Source: Bostrychus sinensis (lineage: Eukaryota; Chordata; Actinopteri; Gobiiformes; Eleotridae). Taken from it: a stretch of 64,000 bases of DNA. The position numbers and the translations under genes were made by a program. Location: the NCBI GenBank assembly GCA_020698575.1, contig CM036255.1, positions 17,076,001 to 17,140,000 on the forward strand. The letters are read 5' to 3'. Shown in pieces: positions 11,301-26,300 of this stretch (position 1 is the first letter of the stretch; every line of letters begins with the position of its first letter). Under the pieces are notes generated by a model. The model made no database searches and was not told where the DNA came from. It was given only the letters and a program-made list of their open reading frames with translations.

Positions 11301-14300
11301 ATATTGTTTTTTAGGAAGTGTGTTTCAATATACATGAAATATTGATCGGTAATATCGGAAATATTGATATTAGAAATTTGCATGTTAAAATAAAACCAGA
11401 TATGCTGGTTGTATTCCTTTTTTGTGTTATTTTACAACTGCCAGTTTTGTTTTAATGGATATTATTTTGGTACTCAACTGTGCTATATTTTTGTTATTCT
11501 CTCTATATGCAGAGGTCACATGGCAGGTTGCAGGTAGGAGGTAGGGACCTACTATTGGCTTCATGGAATGTTAGAGGGCTTGGTAGTACAGTAAAAAGGG
11601 GCAAAGTTTTCAAACACAGTACAGCTTTGTCAGCAGATATAATTTTCCTAGGAAACCCATATTAAAGCAACCATGCAACTGGATATCTCAGATATACCAA
11701 TCACTTTACCTCCAGTTTACCTCTCATGCTCGTGGTGTGGCTATATTATTTAAAAAGAATATTCCATTCCAGTTTACCTCTGTAATCAATGATCCTTTTG
11801 TTAGATATATAATGGTCTATGGTACTATAAATTCATTTCCATTAGCCCTTTTTAATGTTTATTGCCCGAATATACATGATCCTAATTTCTTTTAAAAAGT
11901 TTTTGACCTGTTGCCGGATGACAATGACTCAAACATAATAGTTGCTGGGGACTTAAATTGCTATCTAGATCCCTACCTGGATAGATTATCCTCATGCCCA
12001 CCTCCAGAAATTGCATCTGTGCATCTTCTGAACAATTTACTAAAATCTAGGAATCTAGTTGATATTTGGAGGATTCAGCACCCTACAGATCGAGATTATT
12101 CATTTTATTCTAATGTTCACAAATCTGACAGTAGAATAGACTAGTTTTTGGACTGGCTCTAATTTAATTTCTCACATCACTAGTTCTAAATATCATAACA
12201 TATTGATTTCTGATCATAGTCCTGTCACAATATCCTTATATCTTTCCCTCCCAAAGCAGGCTTATTCCTGGCGCTTTAATCCAACCCTTCCCGGCGACAA
12301 CAGTGTTATTAAAAACATTACCACTAAACTGACAGACTTCATGGAAATTAATGACAATGGTGAAGTGTCAGACTCCATACTTTGGGAAACTCTGAAGGTT
12401 GTGCTGCGTGGTGATCTCTTACACGTCATCTCTTAACCCTCACAGCACCTTAGGGTCCAAACGCATACTTTTTGCTGTTTTTACTTTTTTGATCCTCAAT
12501 AAATCAGTCAGTTTAAAAGCTGTTGGTGTGAAACTTGACCAGAATAATTTTTTTAAGTTGGTGTTTAAAATGCCATGACCCCCTCTGTTCTAAGGTGTAT
12601 AGAACAGGAGATATGCATTTTACATACACTCGTTACCTTAAGTACGCGTTTGGGCCCGTTGGCTTACATTATAACCACCGATTTTTTACATCCTGCAATC
12701 CTGACATTATAATACTTTTTTGATGAAAACCTAATAAATCTAAGCCTTTACCTTCAAAATAAAGGGAAATTAGGTTTGTGGTCAGATTGACCCCCCTAAA
12801 CCACCAGGGGCAGCAGTGCTTTATTACAGACAGTTTCAATGGAGGGCTGTTTTTCTTCTACCTTACAAAATGCATGGGAATTAAAACACTGAACACAAAT
12901 AAATTGGTTTTGGTGTGTTAGGATCGAAGTAACAGAGCGGTGGGAGTGTGGCTGAGAATACATTTTGTTTGTGTGGTCATGAGGGAGTCTGTGAAACTCA
13001 AGTATAAAAAGGCCAAATGAGCTCTGTTTATAAACAAGTGGAGTCAGTGTTCCTGAGAATACTCTGTGTGTGTGTGTCTGCGTGTGTCTGCGTGTGTCTG
13101 CGTGTGTCTGCGTGTGTCTGCGTGTGTCTGCGTGTGTCTGCGTGTGTCTGTGTCTGTGTCTGTGTGTCTGTGTAAGATTCAAGTGATTGGAGGTCAAACA
13201 GGCTGTTGACATTTTTGTTCTTGACCCAGAAAGAGCCTCCTCTCTCCTATTGGACCTTGGTGCAGCAGGTTTCAGCTGAAGTCTGTCAGTCAGAATCATT
13301 TCTTTTCAGACAGAGGCAAGACTGATGGTTCCTTTACCTTGTCATGTTTCGACTGACACCAACAGTCTTCCTCAGAAGTGGCACCTGACTGCTGTGACAT
13401 GTCTTTATCAGCAGTGGGTGGTCAGCCTGAAGGACCTGACCACTCCCCCTGCTGGTCTATCAGACTGACCACGCCCCCTGACACTGTTTGGTCTCTGTAG
13501 AAGAGTCCCAGGTCCGAGAGAGCATCAGCGCTCCCTCATCCTGGTCGATGGTGTCTTATCCCTGCTGCCTGATTTCAGCTGCCTCCTTGATCCAAAAAAT
13601 ACCATGAAAACGATGCAAAAAAGAGTATATAGGTGAAACACGGTGAAATTCCGATATTTGCAAAAAAAAAAACAAAAAAAAAACACCAGAAGTAATGCAA
13701 AAGGGGTAAAACAAAAAGACTCACAAGAACAAAGAAAGAAAAGGCAGGTCAGGAAAACTTGAATTCGGCCATATTTGATCTTTTGAAGAGACCCTGCAGG
13801 GTGGCTGAGTGCTCCCTGAAACCACGAGAAAGGGTGAGAAGTTTGGTCACCTGGAAGAAGCTTGGAGTAGAGCTCCTGCTCCTCTACATTGAGAGGATCC
13901 AGCTGAGGTTGATGCTCTCTCAGACCTGGGACACTTTTCTCCAGAAACCCAAGGGCCTCAGGATCAGTCTGATAGACCGGCAGGGGGCGTGATCAGGTCC
14001 TTCAGGCTGACCACAGCTGATAAAGACACATCACAGCAGTCAGGTGACACTTCTGAAGGAAACTGCTGGTGTCAGTCAAAACATGACAAGGAAATAAATG
14101 ATGAAGGAAACATCAGTCCTGCCTCTGTCTGAAAAGAAATGATTCCATCTGACTGACAGACTTGACAGAAACCTGCTGTATCAAGGTCCAATGGGAGAGA
14201 GGAGGCTCTCTCTGGGTCAAGAACAAAAATGTCAACAGCCTGTTTGGGGCAGGGGGGAAGTCTAAAAGACTTCTCAGCCTTTTAGACTGAGAAGCATTTA

Positions 14301-17300
14301 GCCAGTTGCACACTTTGCTCCTTCAAACTTTTCACATGGGCTCGTTTTGGATTTGTTCTTATGAGCAAGTAGTGGCCACGCAGTTGTTGTGCGGTGCGCC
14401 ACAGCCCACAGATTCCTCTGCACAGTGTGCCAGTGTTACCTCGGCATTCCGCGAAGGCTGCACGTAAGAGAAATCATCTTTCGTTTGCATTAAATCTGCT
14501 GTGTGTCGTGGTGCTCACCGCTTTTAAGGACAGTGCTCCCATCACAGCTGCAGACGGGTGAGGGGCGTGCGCTGCTCCACTGACTACTGTCCTGTCTACT
14601 CTCAGACGGGACATGCTATTGCTATAGCAACTTGCATGCTTTTCACATAGTATCCTTTCACGTGGGCCAGTTTTTGGACTTGTTTTTGAGTATGACCATA
14701 GTGCAACGTGATCTCTGTCTCTGACAAGCCACTGTCCCCATATTTTTCTATTGCTGATTTGACATATGAGGTGTGCCATTTAGGATCAGAAAGTGATTCA
14801 AATGAGAGACGCAAAAAGTGAAAAATGCATTGAGATGGCAGCAAAATGGCACTAAATCTGGCGTGCTATTTACACGCACTGTTGTGCTTTTCCGTGGTGC
14901 TAAAAAACAAAGGGAAAAAAAGATGTAAACTGTTACATACTGCTGTATTTCAGCCGCACCTGGTGCCCTGAAAGAGCGGATGATCCGGCCCATTGTCTTT
15001 TGAGACGAAGCCTGAGAACATTAAAACACTTCAATAGCTCAGCAACAACAGGGCTTTAAACAGCATTGGTAAATTACAATATTTATAACTAATGAAGAGA
15101 ACGCAATTCATCTGAAAATGTATAATAAAATATAATTTATTTTTGTAAACCTTTTGGAGTTGCAGTTACAATGTCCCCAACAGTTGGGCGTGCTGGAGTC
15201 ATCCATGCATCCATGATCCTAACACACCAAGACCAATTTATTGGTGTTCAGTGTTTTTATTTCCATGCATTTTGCAAGGTAGAACAACAGAATTCCATTG
15301 AAAATGTAAAAAATAAAGCTCTAATTTCCCTTTATTTTGAAGGTAAAGGCTTAGATTTATTAGGTTTCCATGAAAAAAGTATTATAATGTCAGGATTACA
15401 GGATGTCAAAAATCTGTCATTATAATAAAGTCAATGGGCCCAAAACGCATACTTAAGGTAATGAGTATAAGTTTTTACAAAACCCTGTTTTGCTCCAAAA
15501 ATAAAAATGCATCAAAACCAATGTTGTTATTAATTAATGACTTAGTCAAAGCTCTAATAACTTTACCCCAAGTGATCCTCTCTGCAACTCATTTTTGTAT
15601 ATGGCAAATTTTGTGTTTTCGCCATCTAAAAAAGTTGGGTTTTTGATGACAAAAAGGCCATAAAAACATAGAAAATATAAATAAATGTTAATTAACTTCA
15701 TATCTGTGATTAGAGCTGAAGTAGTAGAAAGGATTTCATGCGAAAAAAGTAAAAAAAAAAATAATAATAATATTGGACATTTTTATAGCTATTTTATGAG
15801 AGGTCCCAAACGGGTCCCTAAGTTAATGAGTAAGTAAGTTTTTTTTAATAAGAATAAGAATAAGAAAACCTTTATTAGTCCCTCAGTGGGGAAATTGCAT
15901 TGTTGCAACAGCCTAAGTACAGCACACAGTGGTATCACTCAAGAGCACAAAGTGTATCAGAGACCAGTCTGGCCAAAGATAATTAACTAAAAACTAAAAA
16001 ACTAAACTACAAGAAAATAGGTGCTTCAAGTAAAATAAAATTAAATAATTATGGCACATAATAGTATAAATATTGCACAGGTTTCCAGAAGGTGCTGACA
16101 GTTAAAACAATATTAAAACAATATTGCACAGGTGAATGGATTACAGTCAGGAGTGTTCATTGTAGAGTCTGACAGCTGCAGGAAGGAAAGACCTGCGGTA
16201 TCTCTCCTTCACACAGCGAGGGTGGAGCAGTCTGTCACTGAAGCTGCTCTCCAGTGCAGACAAGATGTCCTGCAGGGGGTGTGACTCCAGGTCCAGCATG
16301 GATGTCAGTTTTGCCAGGACCCTTCTCTCGCCCACCTCCAACACTGAGTCCAGAGGACAGCCCAGGACAGAGCTGGACTTCCTGATGACTTTGTCCAGCT
16401 TCCTCCTCTCTCTCTCTCTGTGATGCTGCTGCTCCAGCAGACCACACCGTACAGGATGGCTGATGCCACCACAGAGTCATAAAAGGTCCTCAGGAGTGCT
16501 CCCTTCACTCCAAAAGACCGCAGTCTCCTCAGGAGGTAGAGCCTGCTCTGACCCTTCCTGTACAGTGCGTCTGTGTTGTGAGTCCAGTCCAGATTATTGT
16601 TCAGGTGAACACCCAGGTACTTATAAAATCCACTCTCTCAATGTCCATTCCCTGGATGCTCACCGGTGAGGGGACGGCAGACCGGCGTCTGCGAAAATCC
16701 ACCACCATCTCCTTGGTTTTCCCCGCGTTGATCAGGAGGTGGTTTTGCTGACACCAGTCCACAAAGTTCTGTGTCAGTCCTCTGTACTCCACGTCGTCGT
16801 CCTCAGTGATCAGGCCGACAATCGCTGAGTCATCAGAGAACTTCTGCAGAACACAGCTGTCCGTGTTGTGTCTGAAGTCTGCAGTGTAGAGGGTGAAGAG
16901 GAAGGGGGCCAGGACAGTCCCCTGGGGGGGCCCCACACTGCAGGTCAGCAGGTCAGACACACAGTCCCGGACTCTCTCAAACTGTGGCCGGTTTGTGAGA
17001 TAGTGCAGAATCCACTCTGCCAGATGAAGGTCCACCCCAGCCCTCTCTGTCTTTGTCTTTCAGAAGCACCGGCTGAATGGTGTTGAAGGCACTGGAGAAA
17101 TCAAAAAACATAATTCTCACAGTGCTGCCGGGCTTCTCCAGGTGAGCCAGAGCGCGATGTAACAGGAAGATGACCGCATCTTCCACTCCGATGCCAGGTC
17201 GGTAGGCGAATTGCAGTGGATCCATCGAGGGTCCCACCGTGGAGCGGAGGTGTCCCAGGATCAGTCTCTCCAGTGTCTTCATCAGGTGGGATGTGAGAGC

Positions 17301-20300
17301 CACCGGCCTGTAGCTGCTGAGGTCCCTAGCGTGCGATGTCTTTGGCACTGGTACCACACAGGAGGTCTTCCAGAGCTGTGGTACCACCCTCAGCTTGAGG
17401 CTCAGGTTGAAGACCTGCTCCATGACTCCACACAGTTCATCTGCGCAGGCCTTAAGGAGCCTGGAGCTGATGCCGTCTGGTCCAGCTGCTTTCTTCGCCT
17501 TGATCTTCCTCAGCTCTTTTCCCACCTGAGCTGCTGTAAAGGAGAGGGGTGGGCAGGGGGACTCTGTGCTGGGGGGGTGGCTGAGTCCAGAGAGGTGTGA
17601 AGTGGTCTGATGGTGAGGTGAGCCAGAGGTGTGAAGGGGTAGTCCAGGTGTCAAGGTGTTGGAATGCAGCTGCATGAGGGGAGGAGTGGGTGTTTGATCA
17701 AACCTACTGAAATGCAGGTTTAGATCGTTGATTCACTTCAGGTCCCCCTCTGCCTGTGAGTGGGGCGTTTTGAAGCCAGAGATGGTTTTCAGGCTTCTCC
17801 ACACCCCACTGATGTTCTGCTGCTGCAGCTGCTCCTCCATCTTCCTCTTGTAGCCTGCCTTTCCCTCCCTGATCTTCCTCCTCAGCTCCTTCTGTACAGA
17901 CCTCAGCTCCTCCTTGTCCCCTGATTTGAAGGCTCTCTTCTTCTCCTTCAGGAGAGCCTTAATATCAGGGGTAATCCACAGCTTGTTGTTAGCAAAACAC
18001 CGTACCATCCTGGAGGGAACAGTGTTCTCAAAACAGAAGTTTATGTAGTCCGTGATGCAGTCCGTGATAGCATTGATGTCCTCCCCATGTGGGCCACAGA
18101 GTTCCGTCCACACAGTGGTGTTGAAGCAGTCCTTGAGAGCCTCCTCGCTCTCAACAGTCCACCTCCTCACTGTACGTGGGACCACAGCCTGTCTGTGTAC
18201 AACAGGTTTGTACACAGGCTGGAGATGTATAATGTTGTGGTCAGCAACAGCAACAGCAGTGATACAGAATATGCCTCCTTGGTGTTGGCATAAAACAAGT
18301 CCAGTATTTTATTGTCTCTGGTGGGGCAGGTGACATACTGTGTGTATGTGGGCAGAACAGATGAGGTAGAAGCATGGTTGAAGTCTCCAGAGATGAGGAA
18401 GAGGGCCTGTGGGTGCTGTGTCTGCAGCCTGCTGGTGACCGAGAGCAGAGCGTCAGAGGCTGTGTCCGCGTAAGCAGAAGGGGGCACGTACACCGCTATC
18501 ACAATAACATGTGCGAACTCCCGTGGCAGATAATATGGCCTCATGCTAACCGCTAATAGTTCAGTGTCTCTGTTGCACAGTTGCTCTTTAACTGTGCAGT
18601 GTCCTGGTTTACACCACCACACATTCACAAACACAGCCAGTCCCCCTCCTTTCCTCTTACCGCTGTCCCCCGTCCTGTCCGCCCGCAGCAGATGGAAGTT
18701 GTCCAAAAACAGTAGAGTCCGGGATAAGCGGTGTGAGCCAGGTCTCCGTAAATAGAAGGACGCTACTCTCTCTGTACTCCCGCTGATGTCTCGTGAGCGC
18801 CACCAATCTGTCCTTGCTCCAAAAATAAAAATGCATCAAAACCAATGTTGTTATTAATTATTGACTTAGTCAATAATTCTCTGCAACTCATTTTTGGATA
18901 AAATGGCAGATTTTGTGTTTTTGTCATCTAAAATAACAGGATTTTTGATGACAAAATGGTCATAAAAACATATAAAATATTAATAAATTAAAATAAACTT
19001 CAAATCTATGGTTAGGGCTGAAGTAGTAGAAAGGATATCATGCAAAAAAAAGTAAAAAAAATAATAAAAAATTTGACATTTTTATATCTATTTTATGAGA
19101 GGTCCCAAACGGGTCGAGTGTATGTACATTTTTAATGTGCCCAGAGGGTTGGGTTAAGGGTCTAATGGGAAGGCGAAGGGCGAGGCGTAGGGTTAAAAAT
19201 GAGAAATGGGATTGGGCCTTAGATTCAATTATTCTTTCTTATATGTGTCTTTTAGGGGGCCAGTCTTTCGGCACTACTACTGGGTTGCCATAATCAGGGC
19301 GTTGATGTTTTGGCAGCAAGGAGCCCCGGACAGTCTGACCCCTAAAACCCCTTTGTGGCTCAGGATAGAGGCCAACTCTGTAAATAATTCCTCTCTGCTA
19401 GCTATGCTGTTCTCCAAGTTTGAAAAACCTGAGTCCCTAAGAGGTCTGTGCTTTGTGTTAAAACAGTCTGTTAGAATCTTAAACCAGATTAGGGGCTTTT
19501 TGGCACTGCCGGAGACCTCTGTACATACGCCTATACGTTATAACCACTCCTTTTCGCCTCCTTGGCTTGATAAATCTTACCATGATTGGAGAGAGAGGGG
19601 CTTAGTCTCAATTGAAAATCTATACATTGATGGAAAATTTGCATCATTTAATCAGCTCAAAGGACAATATAACTTACCTCCATTCACTTTTTTTTATTTA
19701 CAGGTCAGGCATTATATCCAATCAAAAATCCAGAATTTTAAGACTTTTCCTGTGGAGCATGAGATTTTCAGTGTGTTAAAGAGCCCTCCTGACTCTAGGG
19801 ATCTCATTTCTAAAATTGTATATCTGTTTGATTGTATTGCAGTGCATACCATGAAAATTACAGATATTTTGAAGAAGTTAGGTATTGAGTTATGAGTCTG
19901 TGTGACAAGTGTTTATCCAAGATTCACACTTGTTCTATAAACAGCTGATTCTATTTAAGACTGTCAATCGCTTACATTATTCTAAAGTTAAGATGCACAG
20001 GAGTTTTCCCTCAGTCTCTCCTACATGTGACAGATGTAAGGTATCAGAGGGTACATTGTCTCATGCTTTTTGGTTCTGCTCTTCATTAACTGGATTCTGG
20101 GTCTAAAATATTCGATTGGTATTCTAAGGCCTTTAAAAAGCCTCTCCAGCCTGAAGCAGGACTCACAATTTTTGGTTGCTCACAGACAATTAAGAATATT
20201 TCTGCAACAATGCAACGACCACTGGTACTGGGAATGATAGTGGCCAAGAGACTAATTCTTCAGGAATGGAAATATCCTACTGCCCCTTCTTTCCAACAAT

Positions 20301-23300
20301 GGGCCACTGATGTTGTCATTGATGCAGATGGAAAGACTCCGATCTTTAAGAACCTGTCACTTTTTCAAGTGCCTGGGAACCATTTCTCGCTCACCTGGAG
20401 GAGGTTAGATTAAAATGAGGTCTGAAGGATTTAAACCATTCCCCAGTGAGTTTATCCTGCCTCTCTTATACATTTTTATTTTTTTTTAACTGGCACATTA
20501 CTCTACATACACATCTGAGCCTTTGTGTGTTCATGTGTTTATAAATGGAAAGCATAAATAAAAAAAAATAAAATAAAATGGGGACAACTGGGTCATATGA
20601 GTGTTTTGGCATGCCTTTTTTACTTTATTGAAACAATAGTTTTCTACTGATATGCATGGATTTACACTGATCAGACATTACATTATGACCGCCTGCCTAT
20701 TGGTCATAATGTAATGCAACCAACTTTCCATCAGAATCAGCCTTTTGAGCTACATTCGCTCAGCACAGTGGATTGGACCACACAGGCCAGCTTTTATTGT
20801 CACTGGTTCATCACTGTTCCTTCCTTGGACCACTTCGGATACATACTGTCCACTGCAGACCCTGAAAACCCCACAAGATCTGCAGTTTTGGATATGCTCT
20901 GAGATCCTCTCACCCAGTCTTTTAGACATCACAATTTACCCTGTGTCAAGCTCAAATCCTTAAACATTAACCTTGAGGACAAACTGTTCACTTGCTGCCT
21001 TGCCTGATGCAGTACATCCCACTCACTCACAGGTGTCATGATGAATACACAAATATGCAGCTTAATATGTGTACTACTTTATTGTGCAAATTAAATACCG
21101 TAAAACTGATTAAATGAAGACGAAGTAAGCTCTCTGCAAAGCATGGGTGTTGAGAGTTAATAATACCAGAATCACATTTTACCTTTTAAAAGTAGGTTTG
21201 TAGCGTTTATTTTCAGATTTCTAATTTTTGATTTTTTTCTTGTGTTACAGATCTGCAATTATAAATTCACCACAGTCTTTGGTTTTAAGAAGCATCTAAC
21301 GTCACACGTACATAAGCAGGTGGGCTTTTTGATTAAATAGGCAAGTGTTTTTCAAATTTTAGTTTTGTTTTTGGCCAAACAAAATGAGGCATGATGAGTT
21401 GCAGTGACAACTTTGAAGTTATAGGTATCTGAATATTTGATTAGCACAAGTCTGGTTAAATTTTTTTCTATTGTTTCCATAGATTTATTTATGTAGAGTT
21501 TTTTTCCCTCTATAATGTAAGAAACAACACTAAAACTGTTTTTTCTTTTTTTTGTGTGTGTGTGCAGCGATTCCGCAAAATTTACCCAAATGGTAAAACA
21601 TTGCAATTTTACACTATGCTATTGATTTGTAATTCTTGTGTGTCTTTTAAGCTTCTTACATTTCTTCTGTCCTTTGTAGAATTTTTAAGGCATGACAGAG
21701 GTAGTAAGTCCATGGCTTGTTTTAAATGTTCAATAAATGCCTAGTTCACTTGTGAGTTTTCCTTACTAAATTACTTCTGTACAGGCTACACTCCATGGAT
21801 TTTCTTCAAGGATATAGAAGCCAAACATGTTCTTACACAGCCTATTCTGGGTTAGTGTTTTATATGTGGGATATTGTGATATTATTAATGCTCATAATAA
21901 AATTACTTACCGTTCCTTTTCTTTTGTAGGTTTGTCTCAGATGACCTTGTGTTTCAGTTCAGATACACCAAATGGTTTCTACCTTTGTCATGTCTGTGAA
22001 CAAAAGTATCCAATAAAACATGTATTGGATCATGTTTTTCATGGCGACCACAACACCAACTACTTTGTAAATCTAAAGTCTAAATGATGCATCCAATAAA
22101 TGTTAAATCTACAATTTTAATGCAGATATCTTTCAGGCCTACACTGATCCAAATGTGCTGAGTTTTGCCTGGATGTCCTCTTTGACTGTTCAAACTGCAC
22201 TGAAGCCTAACATAAAGCAAGAACTAAAGAAAACGGGAATTGGGGAGTTAAAGGTTTGTTAAGAGTAACATATCTCAGTACCTCCAGGATTTCGCAGGCA
22301 ATTTTTGTGATTGTTGCAGGCTAAAATGCCTGATTTTGCGGGGGATTTTCTTAAAAGTTGCGTTGTTTTTTTTTGTCTATTGTTCACAGGTAAAAAGTTA
22401 CTTGAGCTTTTTCTTTAAAATATTATTAGCTAGAACTATATAAACTAACAATCTGTTTTTAAACATATGTGAGGTGGTAATTAATCTAGTTAAAAATATC
22501 TGTATTTGAACAGGCCAAGCGTACCTACTTTTTTAAAAAGATATTGCTTTGTTATTAGGCTTTTTTTGGGGGGGGGGGCTATTACACTGCCGCTGATTCT
22601 GTTCCACTCAGATCTTCTCTGGTCATTTCTCTGTTGTGTGCTGTAGAACATCCAGTCATTAAGAAACAGAAGAGGTTTGCTGTGCTATAGGTTTTCAGGA
22701 AGGCTATTAGCCTGCAACATTAACGTTTAAAGAACAATGATCTCAAACGTCAATGTTGTCTAAATGCGCTGCCCATTCAACTTTTTAGGCAACTATATCA
22801 CCATGGCAACGCAGACGGGCTTTTCAGAGTGACACCAGACAAAACTAGAAAGTATAGGCTCATACCACGTTCGTCTTTTCCTTCAGACCCATCAACGCGC
22901 TGCTGCTGGTGAGCACCTGTGACCTCATGTGCACTCGACCTGTGTGTGCGATGGCTCCGCGCTGCTCCTCTGTGCCGCTCTGTTTATGAGTGCGCCCCCG
23001 ACCTCGGCACCACACCTCCATCCTCTGTGCAGAGCCTCCACGTCACAACTCCGTGTTGCAATGTTTTTGAGTGCTCCCAACCTCGGGGCCCCACCTCTGC
23101 ACCGCTCTGTCTATGAGTGCGCCGCTGTCAGTTTAAAAACTGTTGGTGTGAAACTTGGCAAAATTTTTTTCTTTAAGTTGGTTTTTAAAATGCCATGACC
23201 CCCTCTATTCTAAGATGTATAGAACAGAAGATATGCATTTTGCATACACTCGTTACCTTAAGTACACGTTTGGGCCCATTGACTTGCATTATAATTACAG

Positions 23301-26300
23301 ATTTTTGACATACTGTAATCTTGACATATAATACTTTTTTAATGAAAACCTAATAAATCTGAGTTAGTCTGTGAAGAGTAAAAAAGTAAAAAAAAAAAAA
23401 AAGTGACATTTTATAGCTATTTTATCAGAGGTCCCAAATGGGTTCCTCAGGTAACAAATGTAAGTTTTTTCAATAATTTGTTCTTGCTCCAAAAATAAAA
23501 ATGCATTAAAACCAATGTTATTAATTATTGACTTAGTCAAGGCTCTAATAACTTCATCCCAAGTGATCTACTCTACAACAAATTTTTGGATAAAATGGCA
23601 GATTTTGTTTTTGTCATCTAAAATAACAGGATTTTTTATGACAAAATTGTCATAAAAACATATAAATTATTAATAAATAAAAATAAGCTTCATATCTATG
23701 GTTAGGACTTAAGTAGTATAAAAGATTTCATGCCAAAAAAGTACAAAAAATAAATAAATTTGACATTTTTATAGCTATTTTATGAGAGGTCCCAAATGGG
23801 TCCTAAGTTAACAAGTGTATGTAAATTTTTAAGGTGCCCAGAGTGTTAAAGGAGAATCTCGGCAATAATTGGCCAATGTTGTGGAAAAGTTGTGGAGTTT
23901 GGACAAAGTTGCAGGGTCGCCCAGAATTCGCGGGGTTTGCTTGATTTTGCGTTAATAGTTGCAATTGCAACATCGCGAAATCCTGGAGGGACTAATATCT
24001 TAGCACCACTAATTAAAAAGTACAAAAACTTTTAAATATGTTTTTCAAAACTTAATACACGGAGGTCATGTAGACATACATTTTAATTTTTTGTTTTTGC
24101 AGGTGCTGCATTTGCCTACAAAGTTGCAAAACCAGTGTTTTACTAAAACTTATTGTCAAGGTTTGTGTTTACATGCAATATATGAATTAAAATATTAACA
24201 AAAATATACACATTTTACTATGTATATATGTATGTCATACTTTCTTACAGTGATGATTTTGCTAAGTACAGATAAATTACTCTCAGATATGTTTAAAGGT
24301 AAATATACTGAAATACTGAATGATCTCTCTTTAAAAAAGATTTTTAATGTTAATAATAAGATATTGTTGTATATCTGCACAGATATTAAACCAGAAAGAG
24401 TAACAATACAGTCTTACAGAGATGATGCCAACAGAAAACATCCACTTCTTGGTTTGTAAAAATTTAAAACAATTTTATTTTTTTTTTCCTTCCTGATGAG
24501 ACTGTTTTAAGACCCCTGAGTTTTTTGTATCTAAAATGTCCCACAGGCCTCCAGCACCTTCTGGAGTGCGTTTGCGTCGGACAGTATGAGAAGAGACACT
24601 ACCTTTGCACATTGTGTAGTGTTCATGTGTCCTCCAGCATGATCATCAAACACGTGCTGAGCTTTGACCACATCTTCTGTTACTTTGTAAATTACAGCTG
24701 CATTATTTATCATCTCATAAGTTCCAGTATTTTTAATACAATATTTTTGTCTTGTCTTGTAGAACGCATGGCACCCATCTACTCTGATGGCAAGAGAGAG
24801 CTACAGAAATTGCAGCCCAGGCTTTACCCATACATTGATTGATTTAGCTAAGCAGTCACAGGAAATTCACGGCCCTGCAGAAATACAGGTAATGATTAAA
24901 AAAAGAAAATTGATAATGAGGCCTGTCTTTGAAACCACAATGAATATATAATGTTTTGCAGCAAGTGATGCTGGATCCTGATGAGCTCATCGCTGTGTTT
25001 GGGTCCTGCTTCAGAGCAGGTCAGTGTGTTCAAATGTTTACATTATTAAGTGTTGGTCTTAATATTGAATGTATTTATATTGTTATGTTATATTTTTATC
25101 ATAAAAAAATACTAATATTTTTTTCCAAAATGGGGTTTTAGCTCTAGAAAAAATTGAGTCCATCTCAAAGAAAGGCAGTTTGATGCCTATTGTCACACCA
25201 GGAATGAAGCTTGGTAAGTGTTGGACATTTTAATAATTACTCTCCATTTGTCTGGGTTGCTGCTTTGTTTTGGAAATGAATATCGAAGTCTTGGGTTTTA
25301 CACTCTATTATGTTTATTTTGGTATCTTTTAGAACCAGCTTCTTTTGGAAGTGGCAATATTCCAACAAATGTCAAACTAGAAAGCAAGCCTGGTATGTTT
25401 TTTCAAGTCTATTTTTAAACACGTTGGTACAGCAGTGAATGCAGAGCCATGGCCCCTCTTGTAGTATTTGTAATAATCACAATCATAATTAGTACCTCGG
25501 GTCCTCTACCAGAGGCCTGGGAGCTTGAGGGTTCTGCGCAGTATCTTTGCTGTTCGGACTGCACTCTTCTGAACTGAGATGTCTGTTTTTCCTGGGATCT
25601 GCTGTTCCCACTCTTCCAGTTTGAGGGTTACTGCCCCAAGTGCTCCAGTGACTGTTGCCTTCAATTTCCACGCCTTCTCAAGTTGTTCTTTGAGGCCTCG
25701 GTATTTGTCTAGTTTCTCATGTTTATGGCGCTATATTTGTTTCAATAAAATAAACTTTAGGCTGTTGTTAGCCACTTAGCTTTCCATTAGCTCGCTGCTA
25801 ACAATAAGCTACTTTCTGAATGATGGCAAACGGAGCAAACTGGTATGTACAGCCTCAAAAATTTCTTAAGATGTGTCTCTCCTGCCGTCCGCCCTGGGCT
25901 CGTTGTTATCCCTCTGTGAATGAGGGCGCTGTGCGCGCGCTCCTCCTCTGTGTTTGTGGGAGACGCACAAAGGACAGAAAGTGCACTCCCGAGCCGCTCC
26001 GAGTAGTTAAGCCCTTGTACAGCCTCATCCCGGCATGTCGGTCTAGCAATTTTACGTGTTCTGTAAACTAAAACTTGAAATAAATGCATGTTTCTTTTAA
26101 GTAAAATGTCCAGGTATGGTGTCTAGCGCCAAACAAGTGGGCCAGATGACGCACCAGTGGCCTGCACGCATTTTTTAAAGGGGCATCGCGATACATTTTT
26201 TCCTCCACCGTTTCAAAATTTCTCTTTTGCATCGATTTTTAGCTGTTTTACGAAGTATCGTTACATCCCTACAAACTACACATTCAAACTATTATAATTA

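Larger units (their letters stand above)
12437..19153. mobile_element. piggyBac-like TTAA element, palindromic, carrying other insertions
   Basis: It is flanked by TTAA at 12433-12436 and 19154-19157. The ends (ccctcacagcacctta and the complement of gtgcccagagggtt) are imperfect inverted repeats. Outer arms at about 12640-12935 and 15190-15455, and inner arms at about 13190-13480 and 13960-14255, are inverted copies. A LINE lies inside it on the minus strand (15845-18845). The 3' block around tgctccaaaaataaaaatgc occurs at 15493 and again at 18815, so it was duplicated or present twice. No piggyBac transposase is seen. A related truncated copy ends at 23845. Confidence 0.6.

Noticed and set aside
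12796..13299. 167-codon minus-strand frame, His/Thr/Gln-rich
   Set aside because: It is translated from the 10-bp minisatellite and flanking repeat arms; no domain.
14474..14993. Three overlapping minus-strand ORFs of 80-101 codons
   Set aside because: They overlap in different frames, lie inside a repeat element, and show no family motif.
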